Below are positions 1-8,113 of a stretch of 64,000 nucleotides of DNA, piece by piece. The notes beneath the pieces are model-generated. The model was not told where the DNA came from, did not search any database, and saw only the letters and a list, made by a program, of their open reading frames with translations. Origin of the DNA: Ruegeria arenilitoris (GTDB lineage: Bacteria; Pseudomonadota; Alphaproteobacteria; Rhodobacterales; Rhodobacteraceae); assembly GCF_013030985.1 (NCBI RefSeq), contig NZ_WPYP01000003.1, positions 248,001 through 312,000 of the forward strand. The letters are read 5' to 3'. Position 1 is the stretch's first letter, and each line of letters opens with the position of its first letter. The position numbers were made by a program, and so were the translations under genes.

Positions 1-2046
1 ACCCTGGATTCGCTTCGTTTGGTTTGCGGTGTTTCTCGCGACGGCAGCAATGCCGGGAACATTGTTCATGCTGCAAAGGTTTTGGGCTGTGATGCCCATG
101 GCTTCAAGAAACCTGCTGGCGACGTTCTGTCAGGTTCTTTTCCCGCAATACTGTTTTGGAATTTCAACCATTTTGTCGTTTTGGAAGGCGCAGATAAAAC
201 ACATGCATTTCTGAATGATCCCGGTATCGGACACCGGACCGTAACGCGGTCGGATTTTGAAAAGTCCTATTCCGGGATCGCCTTGTATATCGAGCCGGGC
301 GAAGGTTTTAAAACAGGCGGGAAACGACCCCAACCGATCCGGCAACTGCTTGGGCTTTCGTTGAATTATCGCCTTCAGATGATGTTCATACTTTTGATCG
401 GTTTGCTTCTGGTAATTCCGGGATACGCGGTCCCCAATTTTGCTGGAATCTTCGTCGATGACGTCCTTCTCGGACAGCAAGACAGTTGGCTTAGACCTCT
501 GATATTCGCTTTGGTGCTAGCCGCCATTTTCCAGGGCACGCTGAGCTGGGTGATGAATGCTACAATATTGAGAATTCAAACACATTTGGCGCTGAAAAAG
601 TCTGCCGAGTGTTTCTGGCACTTGCTTCGATTGCCTTCCCAATTCTTTGAACTCAGATTTATGGGCGACTTGGTAAGCCGCGTTTCCAGCATCCAATCGC
701 TTGCTCAGACCAGCACCGAACAAATCGGAACTGCGGCGATCAACATCTTTACGGCATCCATCCTGTTTGTCCTCATGATGATGCTGGATCAGTTATTGGC
801 GCTCATTGCGATCAGCGGTGCCAGTTTGAACGTCATGCTGCTGCGGTTTTTGCGCGCTGTTCGACTTGAAACCTCAATCAGGTTGAGTGTCGAACAGGGC
901 AAACTGTTTTCGGCATCGGTCAACGGAATCTCGAATATCGAAACGCTGAAGATAAGCGGCGGTGAAGATGACTTTTTTGGCAAATGGGCAGGATATCATG
1001 CGCGTGCGGTAAATACTGAACAGCGACTGTCGCGCCTCGACCAGGCAACCGCAATGGCCCCCCAGTTAATCACCACGGTCACCGTGGCTCTGGCGCTTTG
1101 GATTGGGGGGCAACGCGTGATGAACTCGGCTCTTTCGCTGGGTGGTTTTATTGCGTTCCAGGCGCTGTTTGCGGTGCTGGCAGTTTCAGTTCAGCGCGTT
1201 GTTGACGCATCCGGCCTCACTCAGCAGGTCGCGGCCGGGCTAATACGGCTGAATGATATTACCGACCATGCGGTCGATTGGCGGCATGAGGAACGACAAA
1301 CCGATACGATCGATGCCAACCAAACGGTGGCGCTGAAACTGGATGGATTGCGATTTGGCTATAATCCGCGAGACCCAGCTTTGATCGAAGACTTCAATTT
1401 GGAGATGAACGAAGGCGAATGGGTGGCTTTGGTCGGTCGATCCGGCAGCGGAAAGACCACGGTCGCAAAACTAGCATCCGGCCTATACCAGCCCTGGTCT
1501 GGGTGTATTCAAGTAAATGGCAGGCCCATCACGTCGTTTGACCGCACCAGCCTGTCTGATCTCATTGGTTCGGTGGATCAGAAGATCGTTCTGTTTGAAG
1601 GCACTCTGCGGGAGAATATTTCGCTCTGGGATCCTGAAATTCCACAGGAAAACCTGGTTTCGGCAATTCAGGATGCCCAGCTTTTTGATGTCGTTTCTGC
1701 GCGCGCGGAAAGCTTTGACGCACCTGTCGAAGAAAAAGGAAGAAACTTCAGCGGCGGTGAACGGCAAAGGATTGAGATCGCACGCGCTCTGGTCCGTTCA
1801 CCCAAACTTCTGATCCTTGATGAGGCCACTTCTGCCCTCGATCCAGAAACCGAATTGAAGATTATGGAGTCGCTACGGCGGCGGAAAACGACCTGCCTGG
1901 TTGTTGCGCACAGGTTGAGCACAATTCGAGATTGCGACCAGATTATCGTTTTGGACAAAGGACGGGTCGCAGAACGCGGCACGCATGCAGAACTCATGGC
2001 CCTGAAGGGAGAATACTTCGAACTGGTAGCGGAAGGTGAGATGTAG
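1..2046 (+). CDS. NHLM-type lanthipeptide exporter with C39 leader peptidase (5' end cut by window)
   Basis: This is a bifunctional ABC exporter that cleaves a double-glycine leader and pumps the mature peptide out across the inner membrane. The reading frame is open from base 1, so the true start and the catalytic Cys of the C39 peptidase lie upstream. What remains of the peptidase shows the family block CGVSRDGSNA, the catalytic His in FNHFVVLEG (about bases 160-190) and the Asp in LNDPGIG. A five-to-six helix membrane domain follows, then an ATPase with Walker A GRSGSGKTT, signature FSGGERQR, Walker B LLILDEATSALD and the H-loop VAHRLS. The N-terminal wording matches the NHLM bacteriocin peptidase/ATP-binding family. 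Its stop overlaps the GTG of the next ABC gene (TAGTG), so the pair is translationally coupled. The natural substrate is inferred to be the Nif11-leader peptide encoded at 7620-7895. Confidence 0.93.
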   Translation, partial: TLDSLRLVCGVSRDGSNAGNIVHAAKVLGCDAHGFKKPAGDVLSGSFPAILFWNFNHFVVLEGADKTHAFLNDPGIGHRTVTRSDFEKSYSGIALYIEPGEGFKTGGKRPQPIRQLLGLSLNYRLQMMFILLIGLLLVIPGYAVPNFAGIFVDDVLLGQQDSWLRPLIFALVLAAIFQGTLSWVMNATILRIQTHLALKKSAECFWHLLRLPSQFFELRFMGDLVSRVSSIQSLAQTSTEQIGTAAINIFTASILFVLMMMLDQLLALIAISGASLNVMLLRFLRAVRLETSIRLSVEQGKLFSASVNGISNIETLKISGGEDDFFGKWAGYHARAVNTEQRLSRLDQATAMAPQLITTVTVALALWIGGQRVMNSALSLGGFIAFQALFAVLAVSVQRVVDASGLTQQVAAGLIRLNDITDHAVDWRHEERQTDTIDANQTVALKLDGLRFGYNPRDPALIEDFNLEMNEGEWVALVGRSGSGKTTVAKLASGLYQPWSGCIQVNGRPITSFDRTSLSDLIGSVDQKIVLFEGTLRENISLWDPEIPQENLVSAIQDAQLFDVVSARAESFDAPVEEKGRNFSGGERQRIEIARALVRSPKLLILDEATSALDPETELKIMESLRRRKTTCLVVAHRLSTIRDCDQIIVLDKGRVAERGTHAELMALKGEYFELVAEGEM

Positions 2047-4181
2047 TGTCCGGCGAACTGGAAACCGCCTATCGGAGGTTGTCTTCAATTTCCAGCGAAC
2101 CCGTCGCAACGCGCGGCGGGGCGGCAAAGGATGACAACATCATCTCTGCGATTTCCGCAATCGGTGCCATAGAAGGGTTTCATCTGCCTAAATCACCCAA
2201 CTTGCCCGCAAGTGACCACGTCCCCGATTTGTTGCAGCATCTCGCGATCGTTTCAGGTTTCAGGTTTCGCAGCGTGGCATTGGACGGGGCCTGGTGGCGG
2301 CAGGAAGGTCCTCCGCTTCTTGTGCGATCCAAAAAAACAGGCCGTTTCGCCGCCGCGATCTGGACAAAACGCCAGTACCATTTGCGTGACCCGGATTCGG
2401 AAGACATGGTGCCTTTTGACCAAAAGCATGCTGAGTCGATTAACCAGGAAGGGTATCAGCTGTATCCGGGCCTGCCCGACCAACTTACGTTTAGGGGGAT
2501 GGCCAAGTTTGCGCTGAGCAATTCTTTTGGTGGCCTCCGCGCGATCGTGTTGTCAGCATTTCTTGCCATGATCGTCGGATTGGTTGTTCCAATTGGAACT
2601 GCCGTTGTTGTCTCGACTGCAATTCCTGATGGGCGAGTTCATTTGCTTGGTGAAATGGCTGTGCTCGTAGCAGCGGGCGCATTGGGTATTTTCGCCTTGA
2701 ATTTGACGCAGTCGTTCTTGGCCATTCGGCTGGAAACTTTGGTCAATATCCGCTTGCAGGCCGCCATTTGGGACAGGCTACTGCGCCTGCCTTTGTCGTT
2801 TTTTCGACAGTACCAAACCGGGGACTTAGTGCGGCGCGTGATGGCGGTTGACGAAGCCCGGAGGCGTTTGACCAATTCTGTGTTCGGGGCTGTCCTGACA
2901 GGAGCTTTTTCGGTTGTCAGCTTCGCCCTTATGTTGATCTACGACGCGCGGCTTGCTTTGTTTGGTGGCTGTTTTGCAGCCGTTTCGGTTGCGATTCTGA
3001 CTTTTTTGGCAATGAGGCAATTGCGGTCACAAGCAGAATTCCGGGACATTCAGGGTAAGGTGACCGGACAATCCTTGGGGCTTCTCAGTGGCATTGAAAA
3101 ACTGAGAATTGCTGCAGCTGAAGAACGCGCATTTCTGAGATGGGCAACCGTGTTCTCGCGCCAACAGCGCACCATTTGGCACATTGGTCGTGTTCAAGTC
3201 CTGCAAACGACCTTTCTGGCTGTTGTCGGAACGCTGGGAATACTTGGGGCCATCCTGGTCGCCGGGGTTAGGTCCCAGCCAATCAGCCTGTCCGCGTTCG
3301 CGGCCTTCAACGCAGCTTTTGGTCAGTTTGTGGCATCGATCAGTTCATTTGGCATTTCGATTGGCACATTGGCCGTTATTGTCCCCTTGGCCCGCCGCGC
3401 GGCGCCAATTATTCAATCCCAAACCGAGAGCGCCCGGAAGGCCTCGGACCCGGGGCGCCTGTCCGGAGAGGTTACGCTCAAAAACGTATCCTTCCGGTAT
3501 GCTGCAGATGGTCCTTTCGTTTTGAAGGACATCAACCTAAAAATCGAAGCGGGGGCATATGTGGCTCTTGTCGGCCCATCAGGTGCAGGCAAGTCAACAT
3601 TGCTGCGACTGCTGTTGGGGTTTGAAGAACCCGCCTCCGGCTCGGTTTTTTATGACAGCCAAGACCTGTCCAGCCTTGATATCCGTTTGGTGCGCCGCCA
3701 GATCGGCACTGTTTTGCAGTCGATCGGCGTCACACCTGGAACGATCTATGAGAATATCGCCGGCGCAAGAGCACTTTCCGACGATGATGTGATGGAAGCT
3801 GCTCGCAGCGCGGCCTTTGCAGACGACATCGAGAGTTTTCCAATGGGTCTTAATACCTTTGTGTCTGAAGGTGGCGGCACCTTGTCCGGAGGTCAGAGGC
3901 AAAGGTTGATGATAGCGCGCGCCTTGGTCGGACATCCACGGATATTGTTTTTTGACGAAGCGACAAGCGCTTTAGACAACCGCACTCAGGCTCAGCTAAA
4001 AGAAAGCATCGACAAAATAAACGCTTCCAGATTGGTTATCGCTCATCGCTTGAGTACAATTCGTGACGCGGATAAAATCATCGTTTTGGAAGATGGGCGG
4101 ATCGTTGAGACCGGGGATTATGAAAGTCTGATGGACGCCAAGGGACCGTTTTATTCTTTGGCAAAGCGGCAGTTGGCTTAA
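2046..4181 (+). CDS. NHLM-type ABC exporter, ATP-binding/permease protein without peptidase
   Basis: This 711-residue half-transporter probably pairs with the preceding peptidase-containing ABC protein to form the lanthipeptide export complex. Residues 1-150 form a soluble N-terminal region that lacks C39 motifs. A transmembrane domain follows (about 170-440), then the ATPase with Walker A GPSGAGKST near residue 510, signature LSGGQRQR near 612 and Walker B ILFFDEATSALD near 633. This two-ABC arrangement is the known organisation of NHLM bacteriocin export systems. The start is GTG at 2046, overlapping the upstream stop by one base. The lanM gene follows 92 bases later on the same strand. All ATPase motifs are intact. 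An HlyD-like periplasmic partner would be expected upstream and is not visible in this window. Confidence 0.92.
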   Translation: MSGELETAYRRLSSISSEPVATRGGAAKDDNIISAISAIGAIEGFHLPKSPNLPASDHVPDLLQHLAIVSGFRFRSVALDGAWWRQEGPPLLVRSKKTGRFAAAIWTKRQYHLRDPDSEDMVPFDQKHAESINQEGYQLYPGLPDQLTFRGMAKFALSNSFGGLRAIVLSAFLAMIVGLVVPIGTAVVVSTAIPDGRVHLLGEMAVLVAAGALGIFALNLTQSFLAIRLETLVNIRLQAAIWDRLLRLPLSFFRQYQTGDLVRRVMAVDEARRRLTNSVFGAVLTGAFSVVSFALMLIYDARLALFGGCFAAVSVAILTFLAMRQLRSQAEFRDIQGKVTGQSLGLLSGIEKLRIAAAEERAFLRWATVFSRQQRTIWHIGRVQVLQTTFLAVVGTLGILGAILVAGVRSQPISLSAFAAFNAAFGQFVASISSFGISIGTLAVIVPLARRAAPIIQSQTESARKASDPGRLSGEVTLKNVSFRYAADGPFVLKDINLKIEAGAYVALVGPSGAGKSTLLRLLLGFEEPASGSVFYDSQDLSSLDIRLVRRQIGTVLQSIGVTPGTIYENIAGARALSDDDVMEAARSAAFADDIESFPMGLNTFVSEGGGTLSGGQRQRLMIARALVGHPRILFFDEATSALDNRTQAQLKESIDKINASRLVIAHRLSTIRDADKIIVLEDGRIVETGDYESLMDAKGPFYSLAKRQLA

Positions 4182-4192
4182 ACGCAGGAGTT

Positions 4193-4222
4193 TTGACATT
4201 TGCGACGTGATGGTGCCCTAAT
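4193..4222 (+). promoter_or_regulatory. Candidate promoter in front of lanM
   Basis: TTGACA at 4193-4198 is followed after 18 bases by CCTAAT at 4217-4222, which resembles a sigma70-type promoter placed between the exporter genes and lanM. The lanM ribosome-binding site GGAG lies seven bases before its ATG. The -10 match is weak, so this may only supplement read-through from upstream. Confidence 0.35.
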
Positions 4223-4273
4223 CTAACACGTTCAACAAAATAAACATTTTGAGCAGATCGACCGGAGTTCTCC

Positions 4274-7200
4274 ATGGATGTGCGCCCCAAGACTCGGAGC
4301 AAGCACTTATCAACTACCCGAAATTTTGGGATTCCGGATGCGCTGCGCGAGCATATACTAAGAGAGTGCTGGCTGGTTCACGAACGCCTCAAGGATGCAC
4401 CAGCTAAACCTGGGTCGATGCCTTGCGATGGTCTTGCAGAGTGGCAAAACGCACTTAATCCCAACATTCCGTCCAAGCTGACCGACCGGTTGAAGTGGAA
4501 CGGCTCAACTATTGAACAAGGTCTCTGGGCGCTCAATCCGCCACAAAACGCGGGTATTGGGCAACCATCGTGGTTCCCGGTTTTGGAGGAGATTTGCGCC
4601 GCCACTCATAGCTCAGGCGACAGTTTGTTTAGTTCTGAATTCAGGAATGAATTGGGGTCACTTCCGGAAAGAAGCACCCCGCTGCCGTTTCAGGACGTCT
4701 GGTTTCCAGCAATATTGGTTGCCCGTCGGCATTTGGTGGCAAGGGTTGGACGAAACAAATACCTCACAGATGATGCGATCGAAGATTTGGAGCGGGGCTT
4801 GCTGCGGGGTCTTTGTGACGTCTCTTTCCATGCGCTCATGGAAGCATACAACTCATACCGTCCGGTCGGGATGCAGGCGCTCGCAAGCCTGATCGGCGAC
4901 GATCCTTCGGATAGATCTGACGAGTTTTATCGTGCTTTCATTCGAGAAGTGTCGGATGACGGGTTGTGTCAGGTCTTACAGAACTTCCCGATTTTGGGCC
5001 GCATGGTGGCAACGGTTGTTCTTCAGTGGATCGACTGCACTGCGGAATTTTTAGAACGTGTTGAGCGCGATTGGCCCGAATTGCAGAAGAGGCTGCAAAC
5101 ACAAGAAGACCCAAAGTATATCACGCAAGTCCAAACCGGATTGTCCGATCCCCACCGTGGCGGGCGGACGGTATTGATAGCTGTATTCGAAACCGGCCAA
5201 AGAATTGTTTACAAGCCCAAGGACTTAAGTCTGGAAGTCGCCTATCAAAAATTCCTAGTTTGGTGCAATGACCATTTGTCATTGAGACGCCCATTCAAAA
5301 CCTTGTTTGTATTGAAGCGCGAAGACTATGGCTGGATGGAGTTTGTTGAGTTCCAGCCCAGTTCCACCCCGGAGCAGTGGCAGGTGTTCTATGAGCAGGC
5401 CGGTGCGCTGCTTTGCATCCTTTATCTTCTTGGCGCCAGTGACTGTCATTTTGAAAATCTCATCGCTTCTGGTGAGCATCTGGTGCTTGTTGACACGGAA
5501 ACACTCCTTCAATCCCCTCTCAGGGAGGCTGACCGAGACGCGCCGGATCGGGCTTATTCGAAGCTTGAACAAGCGTTTGGCGAGTCTGTGAACAGAACTG
5601 GGATCCTGCCGCATTGGCAGTACTTCAAGGCAACACAAGCCACCGTCGATATAAGTGGTTTGGGCAATTCGCTGCCGCCAAAATCGCTCAAAGACAAAGT
5701 TCTTCAGAATGTGAATACTGATCTGATGGGCTGGAGTATCGGCGAGGCGGTGATAAAGCCCAGACTAAATCTGCCGTTTGCAGAGCATGACAGTGTGGAA
5801 CTGCAAGACTATGCCGATGATATTCTGAAGGGCTTTGCACATACATATCAGCAGCTGCACGCGCAAAAGAGCAGACTCAACACCGCTAACGGACCTTTGC
5901 AGAAATTCGAGAATTGCCATGTGCGTTTTGTGTTTCGTAACACGCGCATTTACTCCGCGATCCTGGACCAATGCCGAAGCGCGAAAGCGCTGACAAATGC
6001 CAAGGAGTATAATCTGCACCTTGAAAAAGCTGCTAAGGCGTTCTTAACCGAAAAAGAAAAACCCTTCACTTGGCCAATTCTCAGCGTTGAAGAACGCGAA
6101 ATCGCAGCTCTCAATGTTCCTGTTTTTGAGTATGTCAGCAACTCCGTCGATCTCATATTACCAGACAACGAGAGCCTGAGGGGTGCATTCGAAACAAGTG
6201 GTTTTCAGGATCTTCTCAACAGATGCGAAAGGCTTTCGAATACAGACCTCGAATTTCAGACAGCGATCATTCGCGGCACCCTCAGCTCTCAGAACCGCGA
6301 ACTCGCACGCCCCAGCGAGACGGTCACAGACGGCGGCGAAAGTGAGATACCGGGGCACGTGACGCAAAGAGAACTGATCGGCGAAGCCGAGCAAATTGCT
6401 GATCAGCTTGTCAATAAGGCGGTCCTGGATAAAAATGGCGACTTTGGTTGGCTTAGCTTCAACTATCTGTCGGAAAGCGACCAATGGCATTTTGCACCGA
6501 TGGGAATGGGTCTGTTCGACGGCCGGTGCGGCCCCATATTGTTTTTCTCGGCGCTGGCCCATGTCACTGGTCAATCGAAGTATGCGGAATATGCGAACCG
6601 GGCTTTGCGGCCGTTAGCCTCAGATATCCTGGGTGCGCGTTTTGATGGCCTGGGGCGGTACTTCCGAAATAACGGCACCGGTATCGTAGGTGCTGGCGGT
6701 ATTCTTTACACGCTGGCTTGCCTGGACCAATGGCAGACAGAGGTCGATTGCGACATTTCTGAACTGTCTAACCACATTGCAAGCTCGTTGAGCCGCGATG
6801 TGATTTCTCAGGACGATGAACTGGACATTATTGGTGGCAGCGCGGGTTGCATTCTTGGACTTTTGGCCATGTATCACCAAACAGCAGAGGCGCTTTGGCT
6901 GAAACTGGCCAGCGATATTGGGCAGCACCTAACCGACCATCAAGACCAGGCCAGTGGGGGGTGGACGACATTTGCGCCACGACCTCTAACTGGATTCTCT
7001 CATGGTGCTGCCGGAACGGCATATGCGTTGCTTTCGCTATTCTCTGAAACAGAACATCTAGGTTTCCGCGACGCGGGGCTTCGCGCCATTAGATACGAAA
7101 ATGATCAGTTTGATCGCACTCAAAACAATTGGCCGGACTTCCGGCATTCCGCGGAAGCTCCTCCATTCTTGAAACAGTGGTGCAATGGATCAGCGGGCAT

Positions 7201-7588
7201 AGGATTGGGAAGGATCGGTTGTATCGGTGTCGTCAAGGATTTGGATGATTACCTGACAATCGATATCGACCGCGCCGCCGCGACCATAGAGCCCGAAATC
7301 GCGGTCCTTGACAGTCTGTGTTGCGGAAATCTAGGCCGCATCGAATTGCTGTTGTCGGCGGCAGAAAAACTTGGGCAGCCTGAACTGACTTCTCGTGCTC
7401 ATATGCTTGCAGGCAAAGTGGTGCATCGGGCAAGGCAGCGCGGTCATTACGGGTTGCTGCAGCTTGCCGGGAAACCGCTATTGAACCCGGGGTTCTTCCA
7501 GGGAGCATCCGGCGTGGGGTATGAATTGCTGCGTCTGGCCGTTCCGCGCAAGCTACCTAATGTGGCATTGCTGGAGCGACCAGTTTGA
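4274..7588 (+). CDS. lanM: Class II lanthipeptide synthetase LanM
   Basis: This 1104-residue bifunctional enzyme dehydrates Ser/Thr in a precursor core and then closes lanthionine rings with Cys. The N-terminal dehydratase (DUF4135) half shows HRGGRTV near residue 294, VYKPKDLSLE near 312 and the kinase-like HFENLIASGEHLVLVDTETL segment near 390. The C-terminal LanC-like cyclase starts near residue 745 and carries GFSHGAAG near 906, WCNGSAG with Cys970, and CCGNLG with Cys1016 and Cys1017. Those three Cys would bind the zinc. A CCG motif marks the LanM subgroup that includes ProcM, known for tolerance of diverse Nif11-leader substrates. The length is normal for a LanM. A good GGAG ribosome-binding site precedes the ATG. 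The gene runs tail-to-tail with the precursor gene, only 31 bases away. Confidence 0.96.
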   Translation: MDVRPKTRSKHLSTTRNFGIPDALREHILRECWLVHERLKDAPAKPGSMPCDGLAEWQNALNPNIPSKLTDRLKWNGSTIEQGLWALNPPQNAGIGQPSWFPVLEEICAATHSSGDSLFSSEFRNELGSLPERSTPLPFQDVWFPAILVARRHLVARVGRNKYLTDDAIEDLERGLLRGLCDVSFHALMEAYNSYRPVGMQALASLIGDDPSDRSDEFYRAFIREVSDDGLCQVLQNFPILGRMVATVVLQWIDCTAEFLERVERDWPELQKRLQTQEDPKYITQVQTGLSDPHRGGRTVLIAVFETGQRIVYKPKDLSLEVAYQKFLVWCNDHLSLRRPFKTLFVLKREDYGWMEFVEFQPSSTPEQWQVFYEQAGALLCILYLLGASDCHFENLIASGEHLVLVDTETLLQSPLREADRDAPDRAYSKLEQAFGESVNRTGILPHWQYFKATQATVDISGLGNSLPPKSLKDKVLQNVNTDLMGWSIGEAVIKPRLNLPFAEHDSVELQDYADDILKGFAHTYQQLHAQKSRLNTANGPLQKFENCHVRFVFRNTRIYSAILDQCRSAKALTNAKEYNLHLEKAAKAFLTEKEKPFTWPILSVEEREIAALNVPVFEYVSNSVDLILPDNESLRGAFETSGFQDLLNRCERLSNTDLEFQTAIIRGTLSSQNRELARPSETVTDGGESEIPGHVTQRELIGEAEQIADQLVNKAVLDKNGDFGWLSFNYLSESDQWHFAPMGMGLFDGRCGPILFFSALAHVTGQSKYAEYANRALRPLASDILGARFDGLGRYFRNNGTGIVGAGGILYTLACLDQWQTEVDCDISELSNHIASSLSRDVISQDDELDIIGGSAGCILGLLAMYHQTAEALWLKLASDIGQHLTDHQDQASGGWTTFAPRPLTGFSHGAAGTAYALLSLFSETEHLGFRDAGLRAIRYENDQFDRTQNNWPDFRHSAEAPPFLKQWCNGSAGIGLGRIGCIGVVKDLDDYLTIDIDRAAATIEPEIAVLDSLCCGNLGRIELLLSAAEKLGQPELTSRAHMLAGKVVHRARQRGHYGLLQLAGKPLLNPGFFQGASGVGYELLRLAVPRKLPNVALLERPV

Positions 7589-7619
7589 CAGCCTAACCGC
7601 GGTCGACGCCGGTTTCGTA

Positions 7620-7895
7620 CTAGCAGGAACTATTGCAATCCCATGTTGCAGCACCATGGCAATTGCTTGTCCAACCACCGCCGGCCACTTTCTCAAGCTC
7701 GGCCTCCGTCAGTTCACCGGTTGGGCTACCGTGAAGATGGCTGCGAACGTCGTCCTCTGTTAGGTTGTACCCCTTCTCTGACGCGACCTGGACAGAGATT
7801 TTAATGCTTTCTTCCCAATCACCGGCAGCCGCGATCCTATCCTGCGCCTGTTTGTCATTTTTGACTGCTTCAACAAATTTTTCTACGTCAGACAT
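7620..7895 (-). CDS. Nif11-leader lanthipeptide precursor with two Trp and three Cys in the core
   Basis: This 91-residue peptide is the likely LanM substrate. Residues 1-73 are a Nif11-type leader (FVEAVKNDKQAQ, then a GYNLTEDDV block) ending in ELTEAELEKVAGG, a double-glycine site for the C39 peptidase. The core is WTSNCHGAATWDCNSSC, with one extra Gly if cleavage follows the second Gly. It holds five Ser/Thr and three Cys. Two T-x-x-C units (TSNC and TWDC) could form small rings, and the second places Trp inside a ring. The two Trp residues are candidate substrates for the adjacent halogenase. The ribosome-binding site GGAG lies ten bases before the ATG. The gene is convergent with lanM and 218 bases downstream of the halogenase. 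Ring pattern, halogenation and activity are inferred; the sequence itself shows leader, cleavage site and core. Confidence 0.95.
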   Translation of the reverse strand: MSDVEKFVEAVKNDKQAQDRIAAAGDWEESIKISVQVASEKGYNLTEDDVRSHLHGSPTGELTEAELEKVAGGGWTSNCHGAATWDCNSSC

Positions 7896-8016
7896 GGTCA
7901 GGTTTCTCCATCAAATCTCGCCAAAAAAAGAACGCCGAGATGAATTCGAATGTCAAAGTCTTCGTGAACTTACAGGAAGGTTATATATCAGGTTTGTGGC
8001 CTTATTTATAACTAAA

Positions 8017-8045
8017 TATATTAAAAATGGACCAAGCGCTGACAA
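8017..8045 (-). promoter_or_regulatory. Candidate promoter of the lanthipeptide precursor gene
   Basis: On the minus strand TTGTCA (8045-8040) is separated by 17 bases from AATATA (8022-8017), inside a strongly AT-rich stretch. It would give an untranslated leader of roughly 115 bases before the precursor ATG. A private promoter would let the precursor be made in excess over the halogenase and LanM. Confidence 0.5.
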
Positions 8046-8113
8046 CCTATTGGAATGCCCCTTCATAGACCAGCCTGCGTGATCGGAAACGCAATCTGCG
8101 CTACGGTCAAGGA

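Noticed and set aside
7765..8082. Plus-strand open frame overlapping the lanthipeptide precursor
   Set aside because: No ribosome-binding site or protein character; the minus-strand Nif11-leader gene explains the region.
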